This document shows, piece after piece, positions 41,870 through 53,999 of a DNA stretch of 64,000 nucleotides. The stretch comes from Bombyx mori. Lineage: Eukaryota; Arthropoda; Insecta; Lepidoptera; Bombycidae. Location of the stretch: positions 8,494,001-8,558,000 of the forward strand of contig NC_085107.1 of the NCBI RefSeq assembly GCF_030269925.1, read 5' to 3'. A program made the translations under genes and the position numbers. The stretch's first letter is position 1, and each line of letters begins with the position of its first letter. Below the pieces are notes generated by a model. The model was not told the origin of the DNA. It ran no database searches and was given only the letters and a program-made list of their open reading frames with translations.

Positions 41870-43140
41870 ATACCCTAAATAAACGTAACCTGGAGGATTG
41901 ATTGATCCAAGTTTGCACAACGTTGTAAGATAATAATGTTTCATCCAGTTACTTAATTATTGTTTAAATTAACTTATATGGAATAATACATGTTTAATAG
42001 AAAAAAATAATGAAGATGAAGTTATCGTCCTGTTTAAGTGTATTATTTACTTAATAAACGTTTATTGTTAAGTATGTCTGAAATCCGTGGGCCATTATTA
42101 AAATGCTACCACATATTTCATTATATTTTATTGTCAAATTTTTTCAACAACTTACGATTACTGAAGTTCCAGTGACATAAAGCAAGAATTTAGTTCTCTG
42201 GAAATTGAGTTAAATCCCTTTTATGAAGTCAGTATATAAAAATTAACACAAAAAAATATAAAAAAAACTTACGGGCTCTTTACCTACTTGTGGATTATAT
42301 TTTACAATAAAAGTGCATTTTACATAAAATTAAAGCACGCATGTGCTTATCAGTATCAGCTAGTAACTAGTTTTATCATAAAGAGGGATTTTCATTAAAT
42401 ATACAATAGGCAAAGGAAGACAAAAATATTAAAAGCTTGTACCTATGTACTTTGATTGTGATTTATTTTATTCAATAAATGTATAATAATGCATAATCGT
42501 AGGTATTATATAGAGTATATAATAAAACATCGTAATTTTATTTAACAATTATTTAATTATTTAACTTTAGTTATACCATGTTGAAATATTTTACTTGGAT
42601 AGCACTAACAGAATAACATGTTCAATTAAAATTATTATAACATAACTAAAATATAGAATACTAATCTAATATTTAACATTTTTATGTTAACTATTTCATT
42701 AATAATTTAAACTATTGACACCTATTCCAAATATTGGCACACTTACTCAATTTTTGGTAAATTGAAATTTTAAAAAGACTTTACTACACTAAACTCGATA
42801 CAGCGTGACAATTAATTCAATAAAGTTTATTTTTATAGTTGAAAGAAAAACATAATTTTTTTTATGGAAACACTCGGTTTTAGTGAGCGTTCAACGGTCG
42901 ATTAAATCGATTATGAAAGAGTAAATATAACCTCCAAAATTTCTACCGCCGAAAAGTTTGACCATAGATTATACACTTAATATATTTGATAGTTTGACGA
43001 TAAAAAAATTGAACTGAAAATACACCCTAACATGTGTATTCTATTCTATCAAAACTGACTTAATTCAAAAACATGCAACAGGATCGTGTATGTCTACTTC
43101 TTTTATAAACAAACCTCACCTAATTAGTTTAACTTTTTTT
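41870..43140. other. Intergenic stretch, no feature
   Basis: AT-rich DNA downstream of the cystine-knot gene. I see no gene, RNA or recognisable repeat; a minus-strand GTAAGT near 42270 has no convincing exon in front of it. Confidence 0.5.
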
Positions 43141-43149
43141 AAATATATT

Positions 43150-43475
43150 ATATATCTTCTATCCCTAAACCCTCAGTGGCTGCACCGATATTGATGAAAT
43201 GTCTTTGAAGCTTAACCCATACATCAACCCGCTGAAATTCTCGCCAGATCTTATCAAAAGATCGCCATTCCTATCGAGATTGCGATCCGATGCAGCTACT
43301 GCATTCGCGAAGAAGCTGCAGTTGAAAAACAGTTAGGTCTCCTTTATAACCTCTCGGGTAACTGTTAGCAAATCCCCCTCCAGACTAAGCCCGTACTCTC
43401 CCGCCTGTCCTGGTGAAAAACTGGAAGTGGAAAAACCTCCGAGGGTGTCGCGTTATCCCTCATTCCTAAAAAAAC
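43150..43475 (+). mobile_element. 3' end of a jockey-like LINE
   Basis: Same tail as 35090-35335: GCGAAGAAGCTGCAGTTGAA, GTTAGGTCTCCTTTA, CCCGCCTGTCCTGGTGAAA. Severely 5'-truncated and diverged. Confidence 0.65.
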
Positions 43476-43639
43476 ATCTGACTGATGTTGTCTATGTCCC
43501 TTTAAGATGATTTCATAAATAATTATTTTTTCAATATTTTTATGCCAAATAAAGTAACTTCTAAGGTTAAATTCTACGGTATAGAAAGTATCTATTAAAA
43601 TTTCGTTTAATTATAGTAACAGGCGAAGTAATTATTTTA

Positions 43640-43865
43640 AATAATTACTTGGGTGGGTGGGCCTGGTGTTAAATGGTAACTGGAGCCCACAGACATCTAC
43701 AGCGTAAATGCCGCCACCCACCTTGAGATATGAGTTCTAAGGTCTCAATATAGTTACAACGGCTGCCCGACCCTTCAAACCGAAACGCATTACTGCTTCA
43801 CGGCAGAAATAGGCGGGGTGGTGGTACCTATCCGTGCGAACTCACAAGAGGTCCTACCACCAGTA
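43640..43865 (+). mobile_element. Bm1-like SINE, well preserved
   Basis: Plus-strand copy: GCCTGGTGTTAAATGGTAAC, GAGCCCACAGACATCTACAG, CACCCACCTTGAGATATGAG, CGAAACGCATTACTGCTTCA, CACAAGAGGTCCTACCACCA. It is the best copy of this family in the window. Confidence 0.8.
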
Positions 43866-44059
43866 ATATAGAAACTTCAATAAAATTCAATTTAGAAATC
43901 ATACACAACATCAGTTTCACTTTTAAAGTCTAATTTATAGGCATAATATTACATCAACACGTAGAGGGGGTAACTTTCTTATCAATCGACGAAATAAACA
44001 ACTAAAATGAAGCCAAAATGGCTACAAATAAACTTATTTTTAGTGTGCTGCCGCTAACT

Positions 44060-44420
44060 GTATTGCAACTGCAACTGCTTCGCGAATACATTTACTACCG
44101 GGTTGGAATCGCAACGCAACTCGACAAAAAGTTCGTCGTGCAACCTAACCCATATAAAAGTCCGCTGAGTTTCTCGCTGGATTTTCTCAGCAGGTTGCGA
44201 TTTCAATCCCAAAGCTCTTTGTAGAGTTCGACGAGTACGGCTATCAGGGTCCCTAAGCCTGCTCCTAGAGCTGCTCCTGCTAGAGCCGAAAGCGTCTAAT
44301 GATAGAATTAACAGATCTGATACATGCGTAAGGACGTATTTAGGGCGCCGACGGTGACTAGCTCCTGCATGCCAGAGCCGCGAAGTAGTCAACGGCGACA
44401 ACAATGAGGCGATCATCATG
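44060..44420 (-). mobile_element. 3' part of a jockey-like LINE, minus strand
   Basis: Minus frame carries HAGASHRRRPKYVLTHVSD, RSRLRDPDSRTRR and FAKQLQLQ, corresponding to the C-terminal part of the LINE at 34150-35335. It is opposite in orientation to the neighbouring fragment at 43150-43475. Confidence 0.75.
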
Positions 44421-44819
44421 ACCTTATGGCCTTATCGAAGTAATTGAATTGATTTCAAAACATTTTTTTTGGATGGCAGGTGGAGCATGTCGGAGTCGAA
44501 CCGACTAAAACCTCCTATCGCTCAACAACAAACGTCCAAACCTCGCATGAAACAGAACTCATGAAAAGGCAAAGGGGGAAAAGTGAAGCATTTAGTGCGG
44601 CACATCTCTCCCGTCACCTTCAAATATTTCAAGACAGCAATAATATGCGAAATTTAATGAAATGTTCCAATTTTTATGATTTAGAACTCAATCTTTGTCT
44701 TTTAATTTCTAATGAACTGGGATGCTGTGAAATCAACAAATTGCGATTGACAGACATTTATCACAATACGCCTTACTAGGTAAAATTCGGTAATTTTTTT
44801 AAGTCCTCGTATGAATCAG

Positions 44820-44945
44820 GAAAAGGTAGGCAGCGGCTTGGCTCTGCTTCTGGCATTGCTGAAGTCCATGGGCGACGGTAACCACTCACCATCAGGTGGG
44901 CCGTGTGCTTTTCTGCCTACAAAGGCCATAAAATAATAATAATAA
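44820..44945 (+). mobile_element. LINE 3' tail
   Basis: GGTAGGCAGCGGCTTGGCTC, GGCATTGCTGAAGTCCATGG, CACTCACCATCAGGTGGGCC and CTGCCTACAAAGGCCATAAA, then an AAT repeat. Same family as 59490-59845. Confidence 0.75.
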
Positions 44946-45106
44946 TATGTAAAAATATTTGAATCTATATACTTAATGGGTTTATTTTCCTAACGCCTTA
45001 CCTACACCTATTTCTCAAAGACACAAAAAATAATTTCAAGTACAGCAGCTACTCCGCCCCGCGTTCCCATTTAGAGTACACAATCGCAATACATCTGATA
45101 CCCCCT

Positions 45107-45271
45107 ATGACAATTGTACTCCACCTCGTATACAATCTTATACGGCCACTTTTACTTACTGCAGGCTCCACCGGCTTTATCCATTCAGTCGGCTACAGGC
45201 TGTACGCGCGCAAGTTTGTTTGCAATCGCCACGCAACCTTTACACGCAACGCGCTAAGCAAAATCAAAACA
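45107..45271 (+). other. Possible first coding exon, unassigned
   Basis: A GC-richer island with ATG at 45107, 55 codons opening with hydrophobic MTIVLHLVYNLIRPLLLTAG, and a strong GTAAGT donor in phase 0 after 45271. A pyrimidine-rich acceptor (TTTACTTACTGCAG) inside it would allow an alternative. Other frames are open here too, so coding is uncertain. No downstream exon found. Confidence 0.2.
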
Positions 45272-45274
45272 GTA

Positions 45275-46650
45275 AGTGTGTATTTTTTTGTATCTCTATT
45301 TCAGTTACGTAACCATCTCGCCTGATAGTTTAACATACGAAAACAATAAATATCTCTGGAACGTTCCTTTTTTTTTCTTTTCAAAAGATAGTAGGTAGGT
45401 ACAAAGCGATGCTTCGTTCAACTTTCTCGTTTTATAATCTCGTTGAATGTGTAGTAAATGTTACTTTTATAAATTGTATCATGATCATTTTACCGACCTT
45501 CGATACTCGTACACCTTACAAAACACTACTTATATCAGATACGATATGAAATTCTAGTTCTTAAAGCGATGATGCTTTACTTACTACTTACTTTAAAAAA
45601 ACTCCGACTTATAGAAGCGACGGAGTTTGTTTAAACTTATGTATTAATACTTATTTTGATCCTTACGAAAACTTTTTAATTTTTATTTTCTTTGGCGAGG
45701 GCTTGTGTCTTCATAAATATATATAGGTATGTGATCATCAATAGAACACATTATGTCAAGTAAGAGTGTTAGAACGAAATTTGCAAAAATTAAAATAAAA
45801 CAAAGGTTAACCTATATACAACGGAGTTTAAACAAGAAAAAAAGAGCTTACTTTTACAGTTCGGTTGTATTTATTATTAAATAGATTACTTTTTGTTGAA
45901 ATTATAAATTTGCAAAGCGAATGAACCTTTGTATACAATTTTTAAGCTGAAGTATTTTTATAATACATATATCCGTATTGACATATTACATGTATTGTAT
46001 TTAATTGTGTATTCAAATTTAAAATTATTGATAACTATTGCGAAATTTATATTCTTACAGAAGCTCAGTTAATGTATTTGAAATTATAAAGCACTTAACA
46101 CATCTTTTTCGCAAAAAGCTCCAATATATACACGATGCCTAGTTAATCAGATACAAATAATTGTGAAATACCTACAATTTTGAGGTGGTAAAACACACAC
46201 AAACGTTCAAATGTTAGGACACTAGCTCTAACGATAAAAAAATCGATCTTTCATCAGTTTAATGAAATTAATTGATAAATTCAAACTTCGGAAACAAAAT
46301 TTTAATCATTTTACACGTATAAATCGATTTTTTTACTTTTTAAATATGCAATATTTTTGAGCGATTCACATGCTATGTCGGCATAACTACTACGTCGCAT
46401 ATTTTACACATTTTACATACTTCTTATTTTTTCACTTTTCGGTGGGAGCCACCCTTTTCAATTTCTTTGAGAAAATTCATATTAATAATGATATTAGTAT
46501 TTCAGATCAAAAAACAATAGTTGAAAATATACCATTACAAGCATTTAAATATATATTTTTTTTTTTTTTTTTTTTAAACTTTTTTTTTTTTGCATTCTTC
46601 CGCAGTAAATATAGCGCGTGCTATAATTTCCCAAATAAAGAAAGGTGGTA
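45275..46650. other. Intergenic stretch, no feature
   Basis: AT-rich DNA with a long T-run at 46556-46575 and another just after; the frames across these runs are low-complexity artefacts. Confidence 0.5.
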
Positions 46651-46735
46651 AAGATACGAGGAGGGATCAAAAAGTAGTGAGAACAACATACATCCTTGGT
46701 AAGAAAAAAAATATACTGGCAGGCATAGCTCAGAT

Positions 46736-47737
46736 CACCTCGTGATCGGAGGCGTCCGCGTCGGGGTCGGGGTGACCGGTCTTCGGTACCTCGGCCTCGA
46801 ACTGGACGGTCGGTGGAGCTTCCGCGCTCACTTCGAAAAATTGGGCCCTCGGCTGATGGCGACAGCCGGCTCTCTGAGCCGGCTCCTTCCAAACGTCGGG
46901 GGTCCCGATCAGGTGGCGCGCCGCCTCTACATGGGGGTGGTGCGGTCGATGGCACTATACGGTGCTCCCGTATGGTGCCACGCCCTGACCCGCGAGAACG
47001 TCGCGGCGCTGCGACGTCCGCAGCGCGCGATCGCGGTCAGGGCGATCCGAGGATACCGCACCGTCTCCTTCGAGGCGGCGTGCTTGCTCGCCGGGGCGCC
47101 ACCCTGGGACCTGGAGGCGGAGGCGCTCGCTGCCGATTACCGGTGGCGTAGCGACCTCCGCTCTAGGGGGGAAGGGCGCCCCGGCGAAGGAGTAGTTCGA
47201 GCGCGGAGGCTCCAATCTCGGCGGTCCGTGCTGGAGGCGTGGTCTCGCCGCTTGGCGGACCCGTCGGCCGGCCTCCGTACCGTCGAGGCGGTCCGTCCGG
47301 TCCTCGCGGACTGGGTGGGCCGCGACCGCGGATGCCTCACCTTCCGGCTGACGCAAATGTTGACCGGCCATGGTTGTTTTGGCCGGTACTTGCACAAGAT
47401 AGCCGGAAGGGAACCGACGGCGCAGTGCCATCACTGCGCGGACCGCGACGAGGATGACACAGCGGAACACACGCTGGCGCGTTGCTCTGGATTCGACGAG
47501 CAACGCGCCGCCCTCGTCGCGGTCATTGGAGAGGACCTCTCGCTGTCGCGCGTCGTGGCTACGATGCTCGGCAGCGATGCGTCCTGGAAGGCGATGCTCG
47601 ACTTCTGCGAGTCCACCATCTCGCAGAAGGAGGCGGCGGAGCGAGAGAGGGAGAGCTCTTCCCTTTCCGCACCGATCCGTTGCCGTCGAGCCGGGGGCCG
47701 GAGGCGGGAATACGCCCGTACGTCCCGGCCCCTGTAG
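46736..47737 (+). CDS. C-terminal fragment of an R1-clade reverse transcriptase
   Basis: Open from the truncation point to TAG, about 333 codons, with no own ATG at its start. It covers the region after the RT active site: thumb-like GLRYLGLELDGRW, LYGAPVW, VSFEAACLLAGAPPW, FRLTQMLTGHGCFGRYL. A zinc-knuckle-like CxxC...HxxxxC follows (CHHC...EHTLARC), typical near the end of R1-clade ORF2. The clade call rests on these motifs and on the long 3' UTR with poly-A. Not expected to be expressed as a working enzyme. Confidence 0.85.
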   Translation, partial: HLVIGGVRVGVGVTGLRYLGLELDGRWSFRAHFEKLGPRLMATAGSLSRLLPNVGGPDQVARRLYMGVVRSMALYGAPVWCHALTRENVAALRRPQRAIAVRAIRGYRTVSFEAACLLAGAPPWDLEAEALAADYRWRSDLRSRGEGRPGEGVVRARRLQSRRSVLEAWSRRLADPSAGLRTVEAVRPVLADWVGRDRGCLTFRLTQMLTGHGCFGRYLHKIAGREPTAQCHHCADRDEDDTAEHTLARCSGFDEQRAALVAVIGEDLSLSRVVATMLGSDASWKAMLDFCESTISQKEAAERERESSSLSAPIRCRRAGGRRREYARTSRPL

Positions 47738-48268
47738 GTGGCGGTCTCCCCCCGGTGAAGGTCAAGGGGCGACCTGAGGGGGTGAGGCCGCGCGGCGCGC
47801 TACCAGCACTCTAGCGCGCTGCCGTGGAGTGAATAGAGCGACCGGTCGACGGTGTATCGCGTCCCGACCCGGCAGGCTGGTTCTGGTCCAGCGGGGTATT
47901 CCGGGACACCAGCGGCACCGTCTGGGCGGCCCGACGGGCTGCCGTACCGAGACGGCCGACGTTTCAGAGCCTTCGATTCGCCTCGAAGGCTCCGTCGGCT
48001 GGGCGTCCTTGGGGTGAGCCGCGCCGTCTGGTTGTAGTGTTGACCGCGGTAGCCCCCCTACCTCATCCGGGTTCTGACCTCGGAGGGGATCGGGCGTCGG
48101 GTGTAAGAGTGCAGGGGAGTCGTTTAGTGGGTGGGTCCTAAAATCCTTGGGCCCGCGGTCTGCTCACAACACCATGCAGATCGTTGAGTCTCACATACCC
48201 CGCGCGCCCCTTTTGCGCGGGGACCTCGTAGGAGGTTCGGCCCTCTACCCGAAAAAAAAAAAAAAAAA
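46736..48268 (+). mobile_element. 5'-truncated R1-clade LINE nested in the mariner
   Basis: The insertion is 1533 bp, very GC-rich against AT-rich flanks, and ends in a run of about 17 A. A 14-bp target duplication, GGCATAGCTCAGAT, occurs at 46722-46735 and again at 48269-48282. It contains the last third of a reverse-transcriptase frame and a roughly 530-bp 3' UTR. The copy looks young because the frame is open to its natural stop. Confidence 0.92.
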
Positions 48269-48378
48269 GGCATAGCTCAGATACATATTTGTAATAGTAA
48301 GAAAAAATCTTCGATTCTCTTTTGTTTTTTTCTGAATGTAGTCATTTGTTTGCTTCGTGTCAGAACGTGTTCTCGAAA

Positions 48379-49272
48379 ATGGAGAAAAACGAAGTGCGAG
48401 CCGTTATTAAATACCTCTGTATAAAAAAGTTAACGACCCAAGATATTCATTGCGATTTGGAGGCAACATTAGGAGAGTCGGCTCCGCCGTATTCAACTGT
48501 CGCAAGGTGGGCTTCTCAATTTCGAGTAGGGAGAACGAGCACGGAAGACGAAATCTTTGGGTCGTCCATCGACGTCAGTCACCCAAGAAAATGTTGTGAA
48601 AGTCGAGAAAATTGTATTGAGCGATTGAAGAGCTGCCATCCGATACTTAATACAAGAAACGGGCATTTCATATGGAAGTATTCAATCCATATTGAAGCAA
48701 TCTTTGAATATAAGAAAAGTCTCCGCAAGATGGGTGCCAAGAACGTTTACCGACAGTCAGAACCAAAATCGACTTGACAATTCGAAGATATTGTTGGACA
48801 AGTTTTAAGAAGATTCTTAATATTTTGGAACTCAGAAGGGATATTGTTGATTGATTACCTGGAGCGTGGAACCACTATTACAGACCAATATTATGCAGCT
48901 TTAATTTTCAAGTTGAGAAATACCCATAAAAAAAAGGAGAGGGAAACTTCGAAGGGGCGTGCTGTTTCATCACGACAATGCACCCGTGCACAGGCAGTTG
49001 CAATAGCTGCCATTCAGCAAGCTGGCTTCGAATTGGTTGACCATCCCCCTTATTCACTAGGTCTGGTGCCTAGCAATTTTTACCTATTCCCCAAATTGAA
49101 AGAATACTTAAGGGGAAACAGGTACGAAGATGATAACGAAGTGATGGATGCCATAGAGAGCTTTTTGCAGGATCAAGACAGAACTCTTTTTTTAAGGAGT
49201 CGAAGCCTTGCAAAAGCGCTGGAATCGGTGTGTAGAGAGACTCGGGGACTATGTAGAAAAAGAAAGTATTAA
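48379..49272 (+). pseudogene. Broken mariner transposase
   Basis: Starts MEKNEVRAVIKYLCIKKLTT, the usual mariner N-terminus, and continues through YSTVARWASQF. It stops at 48777 and resumes in another frame with LIDYLERGTTITDQYY, IAAIQQAGFELVDHPPYS and FYLFPKLKEYLRG. The HHDNAP motif, with its catalytic Asp, is readable only by shifting frame near 48975. Inactive. Confidence 0.85.
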
Positions 49273-49329
49273 GTTATCAATAGCCATTATGTTCTATCTC
49301 ATTATCACTACTTTTTGATCCTCCTAGTA

Positions 49330-49840
49330 GAAACAATTCCATTTTACACGCATTCACTCTACATAATGCAATATATACAAAGAATAAATAGAAATAATAA
49401 AGTTTTACTGCAATTATTTTTTTAAATAGAGACAGCGGAACTAATTTTCTATTCGGTTCGTTAATTTATAAATTATATGTTAATCCACTCATAATAACCA
49501 ACCTGCAGTTGTTACGGTATTCTTTCCGCATTTTGATCATCTTATCTACAGTTTCCATCTTAATAATCCTTAAGTTATAGGTGTTTTTAATAAGGCCCAT
49601 TTTGTCATTCTCACGACACCATCTCTTCAAATTACAGCTTCCTCTTATCCCTTTCTTCGGTCGCAAACGTGTTTTTCACTGAAGTTTTTTAAATATTTTG
49701 AATTTTCCTACTAAGTGTATGAAAATTAATATCAAAAATTGAAATTTTATAAACTGTACTAACACAATACAAAAAATTGTAATTACATTAGAATTAAAAA
49801 TAAATTTAAATATCGCCATTAGGTATTATTATATTATAGT
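49330..49840. other. Intergenic stretch, no feature
   Basis: AT-rich; a minus-strand open frame at 49466-49666 has no family resemblance. Confidence 0.45.
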
Positions 49841-49860
49841 ATGTATTATTATTATTATTA

Positions 49861-50470
49861 TGTGTATTAAACACTGCCTCGCCTGAGTAGACGGCAGGAC
49901 ACATTCCGGCGAGGTGGTCAACAATCAGCCAGAGCGTTAGGGACTATTAGGCGAGAATCCGGCGAACTAGAGGGGCATTGTCCAGCAAGACTGCTTTTTG
50001 CATTTGGGCCACCACCGACTTTCTCTTGAAACCAAGCCTCTCGAGATGTTTTGAGAGGCTTTTAGGGACCAAACCATTCACCAATACAACTACCGGGATT
50101 ATTTCTGTAGATACCACCCTCGCCATGTCGGTCACCTCGTGCGACATGTCCAAATATTTGGTCTTTTTATCTGCCTCGGCCCGCACGAGGTTCTCGTCGT
50201 AGGGGATGGTGATATCCACCAGAAATACCCGAGACTCCATCTGGTCCATCAACACGATATCAAGCTTATTCGCAAGAATAGTCCTGTCCGTGATGATGGG
50301 TCGGTCCCAGTAGAGCTTGGCGCGGTCGTTTTCGAGTACGGCGTCCGGCTGGTACTTATTATACGGTAGCCGCTGTTCGATGAGGCCATACTTAAGGGCG
50401 AGCTCGTGGTGGAGGATTCTGGCTGCTTGGTTATGTCTGTGCAAGTACTCAGTGTTAGCAAGCATAGAAG
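49861..50470 (-). mobile_element. Dong: 5'-truncated Dong-like (R4-clade) LINE, copy 1
   Basis: Minus strand. The frame encodes the C-terminal restriction-like endonuclease region of R2/R4-type LINEs: EYLHRHNQAARILHHELALK, VLENDRAKLYWDRPI, the nuclease motif KLDIVLMD...VFLVDITIP, and a tail to stop near 49947. The 3' end, GCAGTGTTTAATACACA on the minus strand, runs straight into TAA repeats (49845-49860), and the other side is again TAA repeat. Dong of Bombyx is known to insert into TAA repeats, which supports the name. Truncated at about 610 bp. Confidence 0.82.
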
Positions 50471-50487
50471 TATTATTATTATTATTA

Positions 50488-50632
50488 TGTGTATTAAACA
50501 CTGCCTCGCCTGAGAAGACGGCAGGACACACTCCGGCGAGGTGGGTAACAATCGGCCGGAGCGTTAGGGACTATTGGGCGAGAAACCGGCGAACAATACC
50601 TACGGGCATTGTCCAGCAAGACTGCTTTTTGT
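50488..50632 (-). mobile_element. Dong: 5'-truncated Dong-like LINE, copy 2
   Basis: About 145 bp identical in family to the 3' part of copy 1: plus strand GTGTATTAAACACTGCCTCG at one end and GTCCAGCAAGACTGCTTTTT at the other, bounded by ATT/TAA repeats on both sides (50471-50487 and 50632-50647). It is in the same orientation as copy 1, so the two lie head to tail in one microsatellite. Confidence 0.82.
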
Positions 50633-50649
50633 TATTATTATTATTATGC

Positions 50650-53600
50650 ACCGTTATAGGTATCAGAAACACTTAGCCGAAGTGATTATTTTTGCGATGT
50701 ATTGACATCTTGGAGAAAAGAGTAAGTAAAAAAAAGCATGTAACAGCAGCTACCCTCAAAAATAAAGAGATCACATTATGGTGTGTAGAAATATAATGTG
50801 AAAAAATAAACCATTTCGAAATAACAATATTTGCATTTAGAATATTTTGAGAATATTATAGATAGCTGCTCTTTGAATTACAATTAAGAGTATTCCTAGC
50901 AAGACTATAACGTCATAGATTGAAAACCTATTATTTTACTATTTAGATCGACTTTAAGAACACTAATAATTATGACACTAACTGCGTTTATTAGTTTATG
51001 TAATTATAAATACAGACAATTATCATCAATATTGTTGAAAATCATTTTTCTAAATAGCGAAATGCAGCTAGTTTTTATATATAGGATTTATTACGTAAAC
51101 CTGTAGTGTCCTGGCCATCAGTAAGTTTTAATTATCAATCATTAATCTAGTTTTTCGTTGATTTCTTAAAATTTGTAAAAAATAAATGCTGCACTGTAAA
51201 CATTTTCAAGAAACAAACAATTGCGCGTAAACATATTATGAACACAAAATAAAATAAACATTCCTCGTCCAATTTGGGCCAAATATAAAAACGATATATT
51301 TTCTTAATACATATATGCGTATGCATAAGCTGTGCGTAGTATATGCAGCTTATGAAAACAAAGACAAAAGACCCTACAAGGTCCAAGTGTCAAGCTAATA
51401 TTTGCCATTCAAGACAATATAGGTACTAAATGACTGAATAGTCTACTATATAGATCTATGGAATAGTCACTTAGTCTGACATAAAATATCACCATAACGA
51501 TATATTAAATCTATGAAGAATTCCAAATTAAAAAAAAAAAGTATTGAGTCATTAAAATCAAAAAACTTTTTCTTTGTAGGAAAATATAATAAAAAATTTC
51601 ATGTAGGTTATGAAATTAATGACTATCGCAATAATCGAAACTTACCACAGATTACAAATGTGAAATATTTTATGGGTGTGTTGCATTATCAAAATGTCTA
51701 TCATAAATCAATTTTGTTTTAATTTTAGAAAAAATTTGTATGCGGATTTTCCATTTATTATTCCATTCCATTTGTATTTGGGACATCTTAGCATATATTT
51801 TCATAACATAATTTACATAAAAATGTATTCGATATGTTAAAATTGTTGCGCTCTCACTATCGTGGTAGGGGGGCTTGGCATCGGAGGTACGCAACAGAGG
51901 CGCAAACTTCAGGGCCACAATAAAAGTTAAGAACGAGAATTTAAATCAACGTTTAATTGTACCATGGTCTTGAATCGATCGAAATTAACGACTTAATTGG
52001 AGTCATTAGCGCCCAAAGCAAAAATCAGATTAATATTCAGATAAAGATTAAAATAGAAATCCACTCACCGACAAAAGATAGCTAGGTATGTAGGTGAACA
52101 CGAAAAAGCGAATTCATGCGTAAAATTATATAATAAGTACTATTCTAATTTAAGTTTTTAATATATGTTTGTATATATTTCTTTAAAACAAGCATAATGT
52201 AAATCTAAACTCTAGGTATCAACTTTTAAAGAAATATTATGAAAATTTAATATTATAGAAAATTTTGTGATTATTTACTATTGCAAAGATTATCTTCTAC
52301 AAGTTAAATTTAGTTTGTAAATATTTAATTCTTACGTAATTTGAATTCGTCAAGCATTTCTGAGCAAAACTATGACTTAGATATTCGTGGTGTGTATCAC
52401 TGAGTGGAGAAAGAAAAAAGGTAGTGGAGACTTCTTACGCTAAATTGTAAAACGGTTCAGTTACTAGATATTGTAGTTGTTTTGTTTAAATCACTTGCTA
52501 TTTTCTTTTCAAAACAATTTTAGATGAGGGCTTAAAATAATGTTGCCTATTTTATAAATTGCAATATATATGTATTATATTTGGGTTCTTATATATCCTA
52601 TTACATGTCACTACTTTGTGAAATTTATTCGATTCGCTTTCATCGTATAAAAATTCAATTTGCATCCAAGCGAAGTGTTTTGCCACGCTTTCGGCTGTGA
52701 TTAGAAATCAAAACACATTTGGCTTATACAAAATTTAGTATGAAAGATCAGATGTAAATAATAACGTGTGTTAACATCCAAACGCAAAACAGCTCAAAAT
52801 TTTTAGCACTTCACATCAATTACTTTAAATTGCAAAATACCGACATTACGATACGCAACTCAAGTCATTCAGTAGGTCAATACAAACAACTATGACGTAG
52901 TTACATATAATAAATTCGGTTTTAGACTCGAGTGATACTCTGGCATGTTTGCCAAGGCTGCTACGCATATCCTGGATAGAAAGCTGAATTAAGGCATCTC
53001 TATACTACGAGAACTAAGCATCATCACATGACTTCCAACTTCCTCCGTGGAATAACTGATATAATTCAGAAAAAAAACCTACTATCTTGAACGGCATGCA
53101 TGGGTGCATACGCCCACAGTATGCTTTCAGATAGGTAGATATTGCCCATAATCTTTCTATTTAGTTCTGGAATCGACTAATTCACGTTTTTTGAGCCTAG
53201 TGGCCTGCCCATCTTCAAACGATGTTCAAAAAGTTCTAATGGGTAGAAGTAGAAGTAAGGTTCAACATCCACATACCTACGGTCCCACATACCCGCCGTG
53301 CGGGTGGGAACCGGCGATTTTCTCATGTGGGAAAAAAAAAGCGGTACCAAGAAACTTGGTTTTGTCGCCTCTGGAATGGCTGATCTCAGTGAGCGATCGT
53401 AACCGCTCAAAATACCACAGGATGTTCGTTCGCTTCCTTCGAAAAAAAATATCAAGATCACCTAACCGTTGATAGAGCTAATTTCGAAATCATAGTCTCG
53501 GACGGTATACGTTGCTCAATACTCAACATCGAGCTGCTTGCGAGTAAATTGTAATTCGCCAGAAAGTCACGAGGTCACGACCCTCAGTACCGCAGCGTAC

Positions 53601-53990
53601 GATGCGTAAATGAGACATCAGCGTTTACATCACTTATTTAATCTCCGACGGTGTTTGCCCACCGAAGCTGTAAAGCATTTCAAACGTCAGAGTTTTGACT
53701 CATATCAACGACACGACAAAAAATATTAAATCTTGTTATCCTCGAACTTTTAAAAGCTGCCTCTACTTCCTCATTATCTTTCTTTTGTATAATATTATAA
53801 TATGTATTTTCGATATTGTTGTCTGATCGGCCGAAACATAATTTTAGGGTACTAATAATGCTGACGAGAAACGCGATCACTGCGTTACGTGCTCGTCCCT
53901 TCACGGACTATATTCTCAAAGTCGCCATAGCCGACATAGTATTGTTGTCGATTTAAATTTACTATAGAAAAGAATCCATCATCTAATTTT
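50650..53990. other. Intergenic stretch, no supported gene
   Basis: Mostly AT-rich. Two GC-richer islands (about 51845-51915 and 53260-53350) resemble repeat fragments; the minus frame at 53177-53461 ends in MGRPLGSKN and PYFYFYPLELFEHRL, which I cannot assign. No RNA gene or promoter seen. Confidence 0.5.
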
Positions 53991-53999
53991 TCAACTTCG

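Larger units (their letters stand above)
46657..49327 (+). mobile_element. Mariner element split by a LINE insertion
   Basis: Inverted ends CGAGGAGGGATCAAAAAGTA (left) and TACTTTTTGATCCTCCTAG (right), TA on both sides (46655-46656, 49328-49329). Without the insertion it would be about 1.1 kb, slightly short for mariner. It belongs to the same family as the relic at 39696-40888. Confidence 0.88.

Noticed and set aside
46545..48037. Numerous 60- to 180-codon frames on both strands in the GC-rich block
   Set aside because: High GC content removes stops; only the plus frame up to 47737 shows reverse-transcriptase motifs.
50471..50531. Poly-Asn N-terminal stretch of the 194-codon minus frame
   Set aside because: It is the TAA tract between two LINE copies read as AAT codons, not a protein feature.
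53177..53472. Overlapping 93- and 94-codon frames on opposite strands
   Set aside because: No motif, no splice context and a palindromic GC-rich patch; likely a repeat fragment.
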